Source: Megaleporinus macrocephalus (taxonomy: Eukaryota; Chordata; Actinopteri; Characiformes; Anostomidae). Taken from it: 64,000 nucleotides of DNA. The position numbers were made by a program, and so were the translations under genes. Location: NCBI GenBank assembly GCA_021613375.1, contig CM038710.1:25876667-25940666 (forward strand). Direction: 5' to 3'. The notes under the pieces are model-generated. The model did not search any database and had not been told where the DNA came from. It worked only from the letters and a program-made list of their open reading frames with translations. Positions 49,301 through 61,813 of this stretch are shown in pieces (the stretch's first letter is position 1; the number at the start of each line of letters is the position of its first letter).

Positions 49301-52300
49301 CTAGGTGATCCTGTGGAAGACAATTTGCATCAGCTAGACTTCCAGAGCCTTGATGAAATATTGCATGAGAAGCCAATCCTTTGTACAAGTCTTCTGTCTG
49401 TGTGTGCCCTGAATTGCATTTGAATGCTGATGATGATGTGTGGTCCTGCTCCATTATTTACTCATCAGTAGCATAAATGTGGCTGCAACTCCATCTTCCT
49501 GATGGTCTGTTAACAGACTAGACCATTAAAATCCCATAGCTTGCTCCCAGTTGTCTTAAAGGAACTGTCACTGTTGTTCCCTTAGGGGGACTGGTGCTGA
49601 TACATTCGTTTTTCAAGTCACTATAAGATGTAATAATTTTCTTTGTTCAATTTAATTGCACGGTGACTCCAGTATGTCCAGAGATGCTAAAATTAGCTCA
49701 GAATTGTGTACAGCATCAAGTTAGGTGCTAATATTTTTAAGCCCATCAGAAGCTTTCAAAACATAAATAAGACACAGCAATTAAGAGAGATTCTTCTTTC
49801 TACAGGCCTTCTAATGCTGCAAACCAACAAAAATTACCAATTTAAATTCATGTAATTAAATTACACATTTTTCACCATAACTCGGACTGTGTTGAGCATG
49901 TAGTGAGCAATGATGGGAGGAAAGCGAGTGGAAGGCGAGAATCTCCTGCTTTAAAAACATCTAACACCTTTGCACGAAGATGGCAGTGTTGGGCTTTCTT
50001 AAAATAATAAATTAAATGTAAAAATGTCATTCATTTAAAAAAGGTAAATGTACTTTTAATATATGTTGACTTCTTTGAACACATACAGAGATGAAATTCC
50101 AACTTGCCACCATCGTTTCTCTGTAAAAGTATTAGTAAATAAAATTAAAGGCATAGTGCGAAAACCAGTGCCCCGTAACAGGCAGCAGTTGCGTTTTATG
50201 GCCGCTGTGAAAAGGAGTTAATTGATTTAATCTGTCATGCATCAGTGTTGTTTGCTGGTGTTGACCTTCGGTTTGTATTTAATGGATGAGCTACATCAAT
50301 GAAGAACAAGCAGTTGTGCCTGTACAAAGGCGAGTGGTAATGAACTTTTCATCAACTACTGAGAAGATTCTGAACAGTTCAGCAGGCAGGCAACACTCTC
50401 TAGGTGACAGTTTCGTCTGCGCCATAAGGAGGCAGCTGTGAGTGCACCTGGCTGGTATTCTTAGAGCCAAAAGAAGCAGAGGTGTCACCAGATGGACAGT
50501 TTCCAGGATACATTCCTGGCAGCGCCAAGCTCCGTGGCTCTTAAGCAAATGTCGGTGCACCTGCCATTCTCGAGCTGTACTGTCACACCAGTTCAACACC
50601 TGGAGTCAGCAGAGGAAGTGGGGAAAGTGGGATGAGGGAAGAGAGTGGGAAACCTACTAGAGAACATTTAATGCTCATAATTATTCTGTAGCACTGCCAC
50701 ACTGCACCATCAGATTCTTCACTCCACATTTGTTTCCTCCGTATACTGAATGCTGAATACTGCACTGGAGCCAAATACCTGGCACACTCATTTTATTTAA
50801 GAATATATGTTTGTAAGCCTTTGTCTCATGTCGTTACTCGTCACAGCTGTGGTGTTATTCGTGATGACACACAAACTGGAGTGTTTATTGATTTTATTCC
50901 AAATTTTAAAAATTAAGCAAAGAACCCTGAATATTATAAAAAATGGAGAATAACAGTGCCTTCTGCCAAAAGTAGCATCCTTTTGCTTTAACTATCACAG
51001 TTAAGTTTTATATTATACATTCACTGGATATTTGATGCTATTTTTCATGAAATAAACCTCCAAAAATGTTCTAACCTGCATATTCCTGTTGCTGAATAGA
51101 CAGAAAACAAGTACAATCAAATAAATTTCACATCGTGTCTGTTGGCAAATTATTCTGAATGGTATAGTTTAGTAACGCAGATCACTGATGCATTAGTCAT
51201 TAAGTGCATAATATAGACACCATTTCCCACATATTTCACATCAAATCACTTACAGGAAGCCAGTATCTTTACTTTAACTAGAACTATTGTGTAATCCTAC
51301 TTAGTTAAATATAGCATTAATGCACTAAATTATCAAAAACGTTTGGTACATGAATAATCACTCCCTGTTATGTTGTGAGCTAGATTGCTTGATGAAACTA
51401 TTGTTTATTGTAATCATGATCAAACTTTTTCACATTTTTTTTGGTTGGTCTACATTCATAGCTCTGAACACAAAACCCATTTAAATTGTAAATCAGTCTG
51501 CCAAGTTATTAAAAACCTTTGTACTGTTCATGGAGTAATCTCTGACTGCGAGGTAGCTTATCAGTCATAAATTACCATAAGCGAACTACTGCAACGTAGG
51601 GGTTAAGGGAGATTGCAAGTGCGAAGCGGCTTTATTAAAGGCAGACTAATATTCAAAGTTCATACACACAGGGGTCAGAACACATGCAGGCAATGTCAAA
51701 GGCAGATCCATATTAATAAAACCAGAAAGACAAAGCAAGGGGCTTGATCACTTGCGAGTATGAGTAGTGGAGGAGAGTGGGCAGAACCAAGGGAAGTCTT
51801 CACAGAGGGGGGGGCATCATGACACCTAAATTGCTTGTTGGTAAAATAGTTTGTAGTGATTATTATTTATAATAAATTAAAACATGTTTTTGTTTGATAC
51901 AGTATCACAACACTATTAAAATATCCACAGCCTTTATGTAATTAGGATCATAGAAGAATTGAACAAGATAAATAGAAATAAAATGCTTTAAGTAGAATGT
52001 TGAGCTGTAGCATTAAGAATAAAGCTTTGCTGTACGATCTCTATTGCTCCACATAATTCTTGCATACAAATGTATTTGCACTACCAAAGTGGTCTACACC
52101 GTTCACACTAGTTGCACTATTGTCATCGCTCATACACACTGTGAGACTTTTTCTATTTTGTATATTCTATATTTTATTTATTTTATATTCTATTTTTTAT
52201 TTTTTTATTTTTTTATGCAACTGAGATACTATATGTCAGTGCAGCTGTAATAGTAAAGATTTTGGTATGTACCTAGAACTGTCTGTTATGTTGCATGCAT

Positions 52301-53237
52301 GTGTGTATAATGAAAATTTACTTCAGTTTACAAATTGTAGACATTAGTGACATCAAGGTTAGAAATAACCAAAGAATAAAATAGAAACACACCATTCTGC
52401 TCTAAACAAACCATAGCATAGCGGTACCAGACGGTGAAAACAAGAGCGAGAAGCTTGTGCGAACATGTAGCCACTGGTGCCCTGATTAGATGTCGGTTCA
52501 AGTTAATGTGATCTCTTTACATAATGAAAATTAATGAATTATTGAAGAAATAAATACATTCTGATGAAGCTAATGTTGTCCACTCATATATCCATAACAG
52601 AGTACACTGCTCTTTAAAATGGAACAGTTTCTCTTTTAAGTAAACAAGACAAATGTGATTTATTGAGATTATCTATAAGCAGCATAATTAATCACAGTTA
52701 ATTATTTTAATGGTTTGACAGCCCTAGTAAATGTATTTGGCCAGTGTAGTCTGATGGTGATGTTGAGATTGTTAGTTTGTTGTGCTGCAGGGGGTGTGGA
52801 TTTTTACAGCATCGTATTGCTGCATTGCATTAGGGCTGTGTTCACCCCCCTCGGTAGAGGATGAGCTGGCGCGCAGCGTGAAATTAGTTTAACATCAATG
52901 GGTGTCTTCAACCAACCCAGCTAGCTTTCAGCCACGTAATTATTTACATTTCCGCTAGAGTGCGTGTGTTTATCTTTGTGGCTTGGCTATCAGTTTTCAT
53001 ACCCCCTGAGTCCACCATCCAACCTCGGAGGGAGAGGCTCTTTCTGTCTCACTCTCGGCACCTTCATGATGATTGATGAGTCTTCACACAGCTATAAAAC
53101 AGATGACACAATATCCAGACACCTGGAGAAAAATGAAACACGCACTCAGCCTCAAGCACTGGTTATGAGGAGTCTTCAATTATGTTTTTTTCTTTTGGAA
53201 GCACAAAGCGACATTGATGCTGTCAAGTCTAGTGTTT
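49301..53237. other. Intronic DNA with repeat traces
   Basis: At 51590-51830 GCGGCTTTATTAAAGGCAGAC, CACAGGGGTCAGAACACATGC and AACCAGAAAGACAAAGCAAG look like the edge of a long fish repeat. A T-rich tract with TATTCTATTTT words lies at 52150-52220. At 52680-52730 TTAATCACAGTTAATTATTT and TTTGACAGCCCTAGTAA match the end of a known fish repeat type. No exon. Confidence 0.35.
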
Positions 53238-53285
53238 GTGCATGTGTACATGTATATGCCTGTGTGTGTTTGTGTGTGTGTGTAT
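53238..53285 (+). repeat. Imperfect TG-rich repeat
   Basis: Interrupted TG units around TGTGTGTTTGTGTGTGTGTG. Confidence 0.85.
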
Positions 53286-53458
53286 TTATAAAAATTTTTG
53301 GGCAGAAGAGTTGGGCAGAAGTGGGTGAATGCCAAAATGCCAAAGCAAGGCATTTTGAATGTAAGATACATTTAGAGCACATCTTATTAAGACACTTAAA
53401 AAATTTTATTTAGTTTAATTAAAAATTTAATTCATTAATTTACATTGGGTGGGGGTGA

Positions 53459-53723
53459 AATCAGGTGTGTTGGGGGGTAGTATCTGGTGTGCTGGGGTGG
53501 GATCCAGTGAGTATGGGAGGAAGGGATCGGTTAAATGGGGCTTAGCTTGGATGAATGTTGGAGGTGGGCTTGGGTGAATGTGGGATGGTGGGATCGGGTG
53601 AATGTGGGATGGTGGCATCGTGTGAATGTGGGATGGTGGAATCGGGTGGATGTGGGATGGTGGGCTCGAGTGAATGTGGCATGGTGGGATTGGGTGGATG
53701 TGGGATGGTGGCATCAGATGTGG
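53459..53723 (+). repeat. Minisatellite of 24-bp units
   Basis: The best units, at 53550-53573, 53574-53597, 53598-53621, 53622-53645, 53646-53669, 53670-53693 and 53694-53717, share GTGAATGTGGGATGGTGG followed by a variable last third (GATCGG, CATCGT, AATCGG, GCTCGA, GATTGG, CATCAG). Degenerate units extend left to about 53459 (for example 53507-53530). Because 24 divides by three, long frames stay open on both strands (a VNVGWW repeat on +, PHSHDATI-like on -). Not a gene. Confidence 0.9.
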
Positions 53724-53944
53724 AAGAGTGAAATTGAGTGTGAGAGTGTGGGTGGGGGGGCCAGTATGTAGGTAGAATGTAGGTAGAAAAGAACACATAT
53801 TCAATATCCAAAATAAATTAATACATAAATAAATAAACTGTAAATGAGTATCTGTAGTAGTATATAAATTAAGGTCTGAGGCACCAAAGCTCATTGCTTG
53901 AAACCCTTCATCTTAGCGATAAGTGTATTGTCCCTAGTGAAAGC
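53724..53944. other. Spacer between minisatellite and Tc1-like repeat
   Basis: G-rich then AT-rich sequence with AATAAATAAATAAAC; nothing else recognised. Confidence 0.4.
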
Positions 53945-54395
53945 TCTATATCATTTTAGAACAGATGTAAATAAGCATTAATACAATACAAAGTAACATA
54001 AATAAGAAGTAGATAATATCTATGCGTCGGTTTAAAGTAAAACGTTTAGTTTCAGATTTCTCCTGGACGCCCCAGACATTGAATTTATTCAGTTCCTTCA
54101 CCAGCAATCTTGGTTTAGCTTAATGAAGTACTGAGTAGTCAAAGCAGGTATTAGATGATAATTGCAAATAATACTTAGTTGTCATAAGGAAAGGCTTAGA
54201 AAGGGTTAGATAAATATACAAAACATCTACTTACTGTATTAATACTTTTTGAATATTTAAAAAATCAAAAAGTGGTTTGCTGAGCAAATGAAAGCTTTAA
54301 ACAAAATGTTCATTTCTTTTTTATTATATTTGTTTTTCTATGTAATGTTCCCAAGTACCTAAAACCTTTGCACAGTACTGTATTAAGCCATAATG
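53945..54395 (+). mobile_element. Tc1-like non-coding repeat, copy 2
   Basis: Direct-orientation relative of 10595-10985, with TCTCCTGGACGCCCCAGACA and the AGCTTAATGAAGTACTGAGT block. The 3' end reads AAGTACCTAAAACCTTTGCA then CAGTACTGTAT, which is a familiar terminal inverted repeat of fish Tc1-like elements (intact form CTAAGACTTTTGCACAGTAC). No transposase frame is present. Confidence 0.7.
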
Positions 54396-54739
54396 GTTGA
54401 TATGTTATATTTAAGAAATGTGGAAAAGCAATTAAAACCCAGCTTTTTAAATGTTTTAAAAAACAGACAGTTGTGGTGTTTCATTTAAAGATTGGATGTT
54501 TTTATTTAGTCTTCTGAAAGAATTTACCTAAAATGTAAAATCAACTATAAACCCAAAACATTTTGTTGAATGCAATCAAAACAAAAATCTAGCTCTTGTT
54601 TGGCTTGATTGTAACTTGATTGTATTTTGTACATTTAAATTTGGTGCCTGCATAACAAATAAAAAAGAGTGACAACTAAATAGAACAATCACTGTAATAA
54701 GCACTGTTTCGAAACATTTCACAATATGCAGGTAAAATT
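54396..54739. other. Intronic DNA between two transposon remnants
   Basis: AT-rich, with no recognisable repeat; could be transposon-derived. Confidence 0.35.
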
Positions 54740-55490
54740 AGTAACAGATGATGGGTTTGAAACAAGCTCCACCAAAAGTAGCTCACCACTTCATGGAAAT
54801 ATTGTCAAACTGTTCAAAAAGAACAGACACGTTTCCACAAATGGCAGAATTTGCCATTTACTTAATGTTTTCATGTAATGTAAAAAGATTCAGGGAATCT
54901 GGAGAAATCTCAGTCTGTGTAGGGCAAAGCCAGAAGCCACTGTTAAACCTTTGAGCGCCTAGACAGCACTGCATGAGAAAACATCATAGCAATGTGGGCT
55001 CGGGAGTACTTCAGAAATCTATTGTCACTTGGCACAGTCCTTTAACACAACATGAAATGCAGCTTGAAACTGTGTTTTAGGAATGGAAATGTGTGCTGTG
55101 GTCAGATAAGTTCATGTTTCAGCTTGTTCTTGGGAAAAACATGATGTTAGATTCTCAGTGCCGAACGGGACCATCCAAAAGTCAAATCCTGCGGTAGCAT
55201 GGGGGCATCTGTCCTCCCGGCAGGGGTGACTTGCTTATCGTGGCTGTCCAGAGAAAAGCATTTTTGTCAAATTCAATACAAATGCTCCACAATAACTTTA
55301 AAAAGATCCTGGTTCCATTGACTTACACTGAGAATGGGAATTTTGAGGCACATTAGGAAAATGGCTTTTCCCAGGAAGTCCCAGGTCTATACTACACATA
55401 CTACAACAGTGTGGCATCGTAGGCACTTGTGCAGGTGATTGGATGCCTTGCCTGTAGTCCAGATCTGTCATTTGTCAGTTAAGTAAAGGT
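54740..55490 (+). mobile_element. Decayed IS630/Tc1-mariner-type transposase
   Basis: In order it matches GATTCAGGGAATCTGGAGAA, ATCTCAGTCTGTGTAGGGCA, GTGGGCTCGGGAGTACTTCA, GTCAGATAAGTTCATGTTTC, and near the C-terminus CTACAACAGTGTGGCATCGT and TGCCTGTAGTCCAGATCTGT of a common fish transposase gene. Stops, frameshifts and deletions interrupt it throughout, including the segment between the DNA-binding and catalytic parts. It belongs to the same family as 14540-14960 and keeps more of the 3' half. Confidence 0.7.
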
Positions 55491-58179
55491 TCAAAAGAAT
55501 TCATATATCTTGTATTTACTGTATTTTACAAAATGTCCTAACTTCTCTGGAAATTAGGTTTGTGTATTCTGAATGCTGCCTTTGCAAAATGTATCTCAGA
55601 CTGAATACAGATCACTTCTGTTTTTTTGAGCGCATATTTTCAATACATTTGTTCCGCTACATCCCAGCCCTGCTTGTGAGTTAGTCTGTATAAAGTCCCA
55701 AAAAGGTTGTACAAACTGCACTTTGTTAAGCCTGGCAAGTAATTAACTTGTGTAGAGCACTTTTCAAGAGCCTATTACAATTCTCTGCTGAATGGAGTTA
55801 CACGTAAGACTAAACAACTAATGTTCTGTTTGCTTGCAGAGTCTGCAGTTGTTTTGGAACATAAGCTAAAGTTCTTGGAATAGAGGGCTGTGAATTCTCA
55901 TCTTATCTGTGCATTTATTATAACAAACACAGGCATGCTCTGTGTGTGTGTTTGGGGTTGTTTTGATAATTCTGGCACAAGAGCAAGCCTGGTTATGACT
56001 TACAAAATGGTAATTACACGGGCTATGCTGTTAAAAGGATGTTTCAAAGCACCGCTGGCAAACTGAGTATCAGAGAGCATCTGAGACCTGTCGTGATGAG
56101 GTTTTGAAAGAATAATATGAGGTGTTGTCGCACTTTTGCAACTTGGCTTTCAAGATTTATGACAAAAACATATATCCTGGACTTAAGAACTGTGTTCAAT
56201 ATGTCAGACTGCTTGACATGAACTCAGACCGTCTCTTTGGAACATCAAAACAACACCACGACACGAGCTCGCATATACCAAAACACAAAATATGGAAAGA
56301 TATTTGATTTTATGAAGTGCTGTTTTTTTCTACAGCTGTTTTAACCAGTCAGAAGTGGTCTTTTGTGCTTACATAAAATAGATGACATTAAAAGATTGTA
56401 GCGTTTGTGCATAATATTTAATTCTGACAAGAATATGACAAGCTTTAATGTCTGTATTGGAACTAGAGAGCTGCTACAAAACATAAAATGTTCATTGCAG
56501 TTAGTATAGTTCGGTGCAAACATAAAATAAACCCCCCTTAGCTTGGTAGTGCAGTTTATCATTATCTTAACGGTGGCAAATAAGCAAATGACAAGGTTTC
56601 TGCATTAACCCTTCAGCAAGTTTGATCCCATCAGTGGGATTTGCAGTAGTTGCTCCCTAGATAGTACAGTCCCGCTGGTGTTTGAACTCTGCGCTACAGC
56701 GTTCAGCCTGCAAGTCAAACCTATTAATCTGCAGCCATAGGTATCATTATCATAATATCCCACTACAAAACACTTTCGCTTTAACATTTCTGCCATCATA
56801 TCCAGATTGCAGTCAGTCATGACAATGCAAACAAACATGGCTACATCCATAGTTGGATATACTTCTCGTGTTTAGACCTTAAAGCTATTTTAAAACCCTT
56901 CACTGTAACACTTTACAATAAGTATTGACATACATGAAGTAGTGCATTTGTTAACATTAACAACGCATAAGGTCCTATATTTACAAATCTGTAGTACATG
57001 TAGCTGCCGCCACATAACTGCAGCTACATGCTTGCTAAAAGAACGCACTCTGGGCTGACAGCTGGAGATCATCAGAACTTACTTGTAACAGGATTAAGCA
57101 CTGCTGTGCCACTGGCATGCTTGACTGACCCATGCTCTTGATTTAGTGACTGTGTCTGGCTCTCAGGGCAAACCGGCTTAAAAACCCAAACATGAATGGC
57201 CTCTTCATCCTGTGCGCCGCTTCATTGTTGAACTCTCCACCTGTGCACAGTAGCCTCGCCCACTCTACTAAGATGACCAATAAGAGCAGTTCGCATTAGC
57301 GCGCCGAAAAAGCCTCCAGATGAGCAGTTTCTTAACAGAAGCACATCATAGAAGGACTGAAGTGAGGTGTGAGCTTTGTTTTTCACAGTTATCTTTCAAG
57401 GAGCTCAGGATGTATTTGAAATGAAAGGAAAGAGTAAAATATGCCTCGTTTAGGAAGAAGTCACTGCCAGTTTATATTGTAGCCCATTTTATTACTAAAA
57501 AAATGAGCCTTAAACCACAATAAGCATAAATATATTTCCAGGAATCCAAAATTTTAAGTCCAGTGTGCAGGTTATGGTTTGTATGGTATGTGTATTCATG
57601 ACTCTAATAAATTCTTTAAATGGTCTTTACAAAAACATCTAGCTTCTTTAGGACTAACGAACGTTTACATATACAGCTTCATCTCTTACTGTAATATTCG
57701 TCTTATGAAAGGTAAATCTGTTCTCCTCCTTTATTAACTACTGGGTAACCCATCACTAAAGCTATCCCATGAGTTTCCTTCTTTATTGTAAGATCTACCC
57801 ACTTGTGCCAGCGATGTACAGAAATGATTCACTTGCTTTGTCAATGCACCGATTCGAATTTCTGCCAAGCAAACTGCATCGATCCTCTGACATCAGTGTC
57901 CCATTGAATCACTGTTGTACTCACCCTGAATTTATCTGAAATAGATTGAATCAAGCGACCACAACATATGTCACAGTGTGTGTCACAGATACATGCTTAA
58001 GACAAAGCCTTGTTTGTACTGCAAGACTTGGCACTCTTAGCCTCCTATTCAAAACCATCTCTGCTGTATCTCAGAGGAAAAATACCGTGATTTCAGTGGT
58101 GCTAGCTCACACCCCTACATAGAGATCAGTCCTTTTATCACGTTCGAAAAACATTGTTCAGACAGGCTCAGACCAAAGA
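55491..58179. other. Intronic DNA, nothing firmly recognised
   Basis: At 56630-56715 a word TGGTGTTTGAACTCTGCGC could be a damaged tRNA-like B box, but no A box was found. Otherwise unremarkable. Confidence 0.35.
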
Positions 58180-58680
58180 CCTCGCCCCCTTGACAGATTT
58201 GGTCCACCTTACCCTGGCTTTTAGAGCAGGCCTCCTGAGATAGTGACATTGGTCTGAAGTGCTTATTAGACAAAGAGGTGACATGAACGGAAGGAGCGTC
58301 TCAGCCCCCAGCTCTGCTCCACCAAGCCCTGAGTCACGAGAGAGGCCCTGCCTTTATCAGGGCAGGCGCTCTTTTGCCCTTTTTTTGTTTGCGTTTGGTC
58401 AGAAATACAGCATGTTTGTTTTCCATTATGACTTGTGCAATTGGATCACTCGCTAGCCCGGAGCCAGATTGGCGAAGGAGGTGAACCGAGAATACAAAGT
58501 GGTTTCTCCCTGGACCCAAGTGTCCTCTTAGAGCTCTCCCAGCCAAAACCTCCTTAACCTTCACATTTAGCAAAGAGCAGATAAGCAGAGGTAGGGTGGA
58601 TTCGGGCGGGCGGGGGCGTTGGAAGAGGACAGAGGCAAAACAAACATGTTTTATTTTGGCGCATGGCACGGCCTTTGCAC
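58180..58680. other. Candidate conserved non-coding element with G-rich tract
   Basis: Balanced, repeat-free sequence with a 111-codon minus-strand open frame (58334-58669) lacking known domains, and a G-rich tract at 58594-58616. Conservation untested. Confidence 0.27.
58594..58616 (+). other. Potential G-quadruplex on the plus strand
   Basis: G tracts of 3, 3, 3 and 5 separated by loops of 7, 1 and 1 bases. It satisfies the usual four-tract rule at the limit of loop length. Confidence 0.5.
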
Positions 58681-59809
58681 CCCATCAGCTCATTTGATGT
58701 GTTCAGGGTTCACACAAGGATTCGGTCTGGTATCACAGAAGCTATGGAGAACTGGAGTGTACACTATGTTTATTCCGTTTTTGTCCCAGGAGGAAATGAA
58801 AGGATTAGTACTACTGCGCTATATCCCATGTTTTTGAAAGCTGGCAAGCTTGCATTCGTTGACAACTGACTTCTCCATTATTGCCGCCTGTTTTCTGCAG
58901 AGGCCTAGTCGTAATAACTGATGGATAGATATTGCATGTCATAAATGTTTCCTCTGTAAAATGAGCTTTTGCTCTTGCACAATTTTAGGAGGCAGTCTCT
59001 GGGTGGAATGGATTGATGCACTGCCGTTCTTGTTCTTGCTCTTGGCCTCTGTTTGATATGCATATCATAGTGGTCACCCTGCCTGCGGACCCAGTTGCTG
59101 GTCCTCTAAATGTGCAAAAATGTGGTTGCGATGGAAAAGGCCAGAGGTCAAAAAAGGACAGTGACTGCATTAAAGCCGTAATGAGGCTTCAGTGATGCTC
59201 CCTGGTACAATTCGCAACTCTATTTTCTGTCTGTCCTTTTAGCTTTACCAAATGTACACTGGGAGCAGTTACTGCAGATGACTCATTTGTATTGATTGGT
59301 AGTGGTGCTGTCACGCCACTCAATGTAGGAAATTCACCTCAATAGGTCTGTCACAATTTAAACCATAGGCCATTTCACTCGTGCAAACCACTCCAAGAAG
59401 CAGACAATACAATATACAGTATGGTACTAATTTACCAGTTTATTAGATACATTTACCCTACCTGCCCTCACTGCCATTTTTACCGGGGGCGTAGACAGTG
59501 TAATGAACAAAAGTTTAATTTATACCATTTCCAGTTAGTTATTAATGTTTCAGCAGCAGCAATTTTCAGAGGAGAGTAACTGTAAGATAATCTACTTGCT
59601 TAAGGAAGTGAAATTGAAACAACAGTTTCAGTTTAACAGTAGAGTTCAAGAAATGAATTAGAAAAGATAGAGAGAAAATTAGATCCTTCACAACCATGCA
59701 AGACCTGAAGAGAATCACCTCATTCCCTTACTTACCTTCTACTTGGTAACTTTATGGTTTATGACTAGAAATGAAAGTAATTAAGGGAGATCTCCAACGT
59801 TTGCATAAT
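58681..59809. other. Intronic DNA, nothing recognised
   Basis: No repeat or exon was seen. Confidence 0.4.
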
Positions 59810-60010
59810 ATTCTAGGTGCACTGATGTAGATGCTCTTATTTAGAGTGACTTACACTTTACATATACACAGGAAGGCGAAGGCAGCGCTAGAAGTCTTAC
59901 CCAAGGTCTCTTACTGATATGGTGTAGGTGGTTCACCAGGTAGGGAATTGAACCCCAGTCTACTGCATGGGGGGAGGCAGCAATGTAACTCACTACACTA
60001 TACTCTCCAC
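59810..60010 (+). mobile_element. SINE-like short dispersed repeat
   Basis: Contains GATGCTCTTATTTAGAGTGA then CTTACACTTTACATATACAC, AAGTCTTACCCAAGGTCTCT, TACTGATATGGTGTAGG, GGGAATTGAACCCCAGTCTA and GTAACTCACTACACTATAC. This block order (a CTTATCCAGAGTGACTTACA word, then a CCCAAGG word, then ATTGAACCCCAGTCTAC) is familiar from a widespread fish short repeat. Some bases are decayed. Confidence 0.6.
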
Positions 60011-60148
60011 CCCCATATTATTTGGGGGCATAAGCTCAACAGCACAACAGCCTACATGGTACTGGTATTTTAGTATGTGATGGGTTGATATGTGTGTATC
60101 ACTCACAGCAGCAATGCAAGGGTGTACAGTACTATACACATCCATTTC

Positions 60149-60180
60149 TCTCTCAGTCTCTCTCTCTCTCTCTCTCTCTG
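60149..60180 (+). repeat. TC microsatellite
   Basis: TC units with one AG interruption near the left end. Confidence 0.92.
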
Positions 60181-61813
60181 GTAATAAAGCCCTGTCATTA
60201 CAGCTTCATCTCTTCAGGTTGATTGATATTTTTGCTTGTCGACTGTGCAGTTTCCCAGATGGATTCGTGTACACTTATGAAAGCAATTAAGTAATCCTGA
60301 GATCAATAGCAAGGGGACTTCTCCTAACCAATCTTTCCATTCCTTCACTCCCCTATAGAGGCCTTGCTTTGCCCTGCAAGGCGATAGTGATTGAGTCTGA
60401 GCACTGATCATTGATGTTAAAATAATAGTAATAATAATAATAAACATGCTGCCATTTAGAGTCCCAGTGGGTTAATTTGTCATTTTTTCTCCTTTTCCCT
60501 TTCCATTTGACTAGTTCCCCTCTATTTAATCCCTTTTCTAAACAGAGGCTTAATTAGCTATAGTCAGTGGTGCATGCCTGGATTATGCCTTTTGGAGAAA
60601 CAACACATTTGATCTCATTTGGAGCAGCTTAAGGAAGTGACGAGCCTCACTGACCATTAGCCACTCACTGAAGCAGAGCTGGCGCTGCTGCGGCCACTCA
60701 CCATGGATGGAAACAGTACTGTCTCCTTTGCTTAACCCTGTGCACAGGTTTCCTGGGAAGTATTTTAATAAGCATCTCATTAGGGCACAGCAATATCGGT
60801 GAGATGGCCCAGTCACCTTTCATAGTCACTCAATTAAGGGTCGCTTAGAACATCCACTGAGCTCTTAGAAAACTAGTTTGGCAAACCATGCCCCACCCAA
60901 CCAACCCCCCAAAAAAACAATGTTCCACCTACCTCGGCCAAGATGTTTTTGAAGTACAAATTTTTCTTCTTTAGTTTAGAACTATAGCTATGCCATGAGA
61001 TTGCTAACAAACCAATTCCCTAAAAATAGCCCAAATCTTAACCCTAAGTCTTAATCTCAGCTAAAACTTTTTGTTACCCACCAAACTGTCTCTGGGCTTT
61101 TATTAAGGTCACACAGACTCGCTGATGAAGTTTCCAGTTCGGAACTGGTTCCAAAATTTCAAGATGACTGAAAAAGCTTCTGTAAAGACACGTCACGTTG
61201 TTTTTTCAGTAGGCTTGGCTACAGCATTAGCGGGAGATAAATTGTGGGAAGTGCTTAGAAGTGTGGCTCCACTCTGTGAAAGAAAATGAAAAGTGCAATA
61301 AATGTGGAAGGTTGATCTGCTGTAAAGGAGGTTACACCTCTGAATGTGGTCTCCTACTCCGAGTGCCGTATTAGGCGGCTTTGCAGACAGCAATAGCACC
61401 TCACTGGCACATCCAGTACAGACAGCCTGTGATTCACCTTTCTCCTTAGAAATGAGGGAAATGCCAACCAGAGAGAAAACCTAGGAGTTTCAGAGAGCAG
61501 TGACGGCATTTGTAGCAACAGACTGCGCACATGCTCAGTTGTCGAATCACCATCATTTATGCAGGCAAAGTTAAAATATCAGAGCTCAGTACTGTTAGTG
61601 ACAGCACACTGTGTCATTGAGGGGGAAATGAAAGAGCAGTTTACAGAGCACAAACAGGACCAGTGGTGCTGAAGAAATTGGTGACATTTTGCAAGAATTT
61701 GGTATAATAGATAAAACAGTGCCTGCCGCTGTTCATAATGCTGCAGCTATAGATGTGGCAATAAAAAGCAGTTCATTAAACACACAGTTGATAGATTAAA
61801 ATATATCCATTTT
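60181..61813. other. Intronic DNA, nothing recognised
   Basis: Only a short AAT run at 60424-60441 stands out. No exon found. Confidence 0.4.

Noticed and set aside
53427..53894. 155-codon proline/histidine-rich frame on the minus strand
   Set aside because: It is the reverse strand of the 24-bp minisatellite with AT-rich flanks, with no start context or signal peptide.
56630..56715. tRNA-like B-box word
   Set aside because: No A box at the right spacing and no cloverleaf could be drawn.
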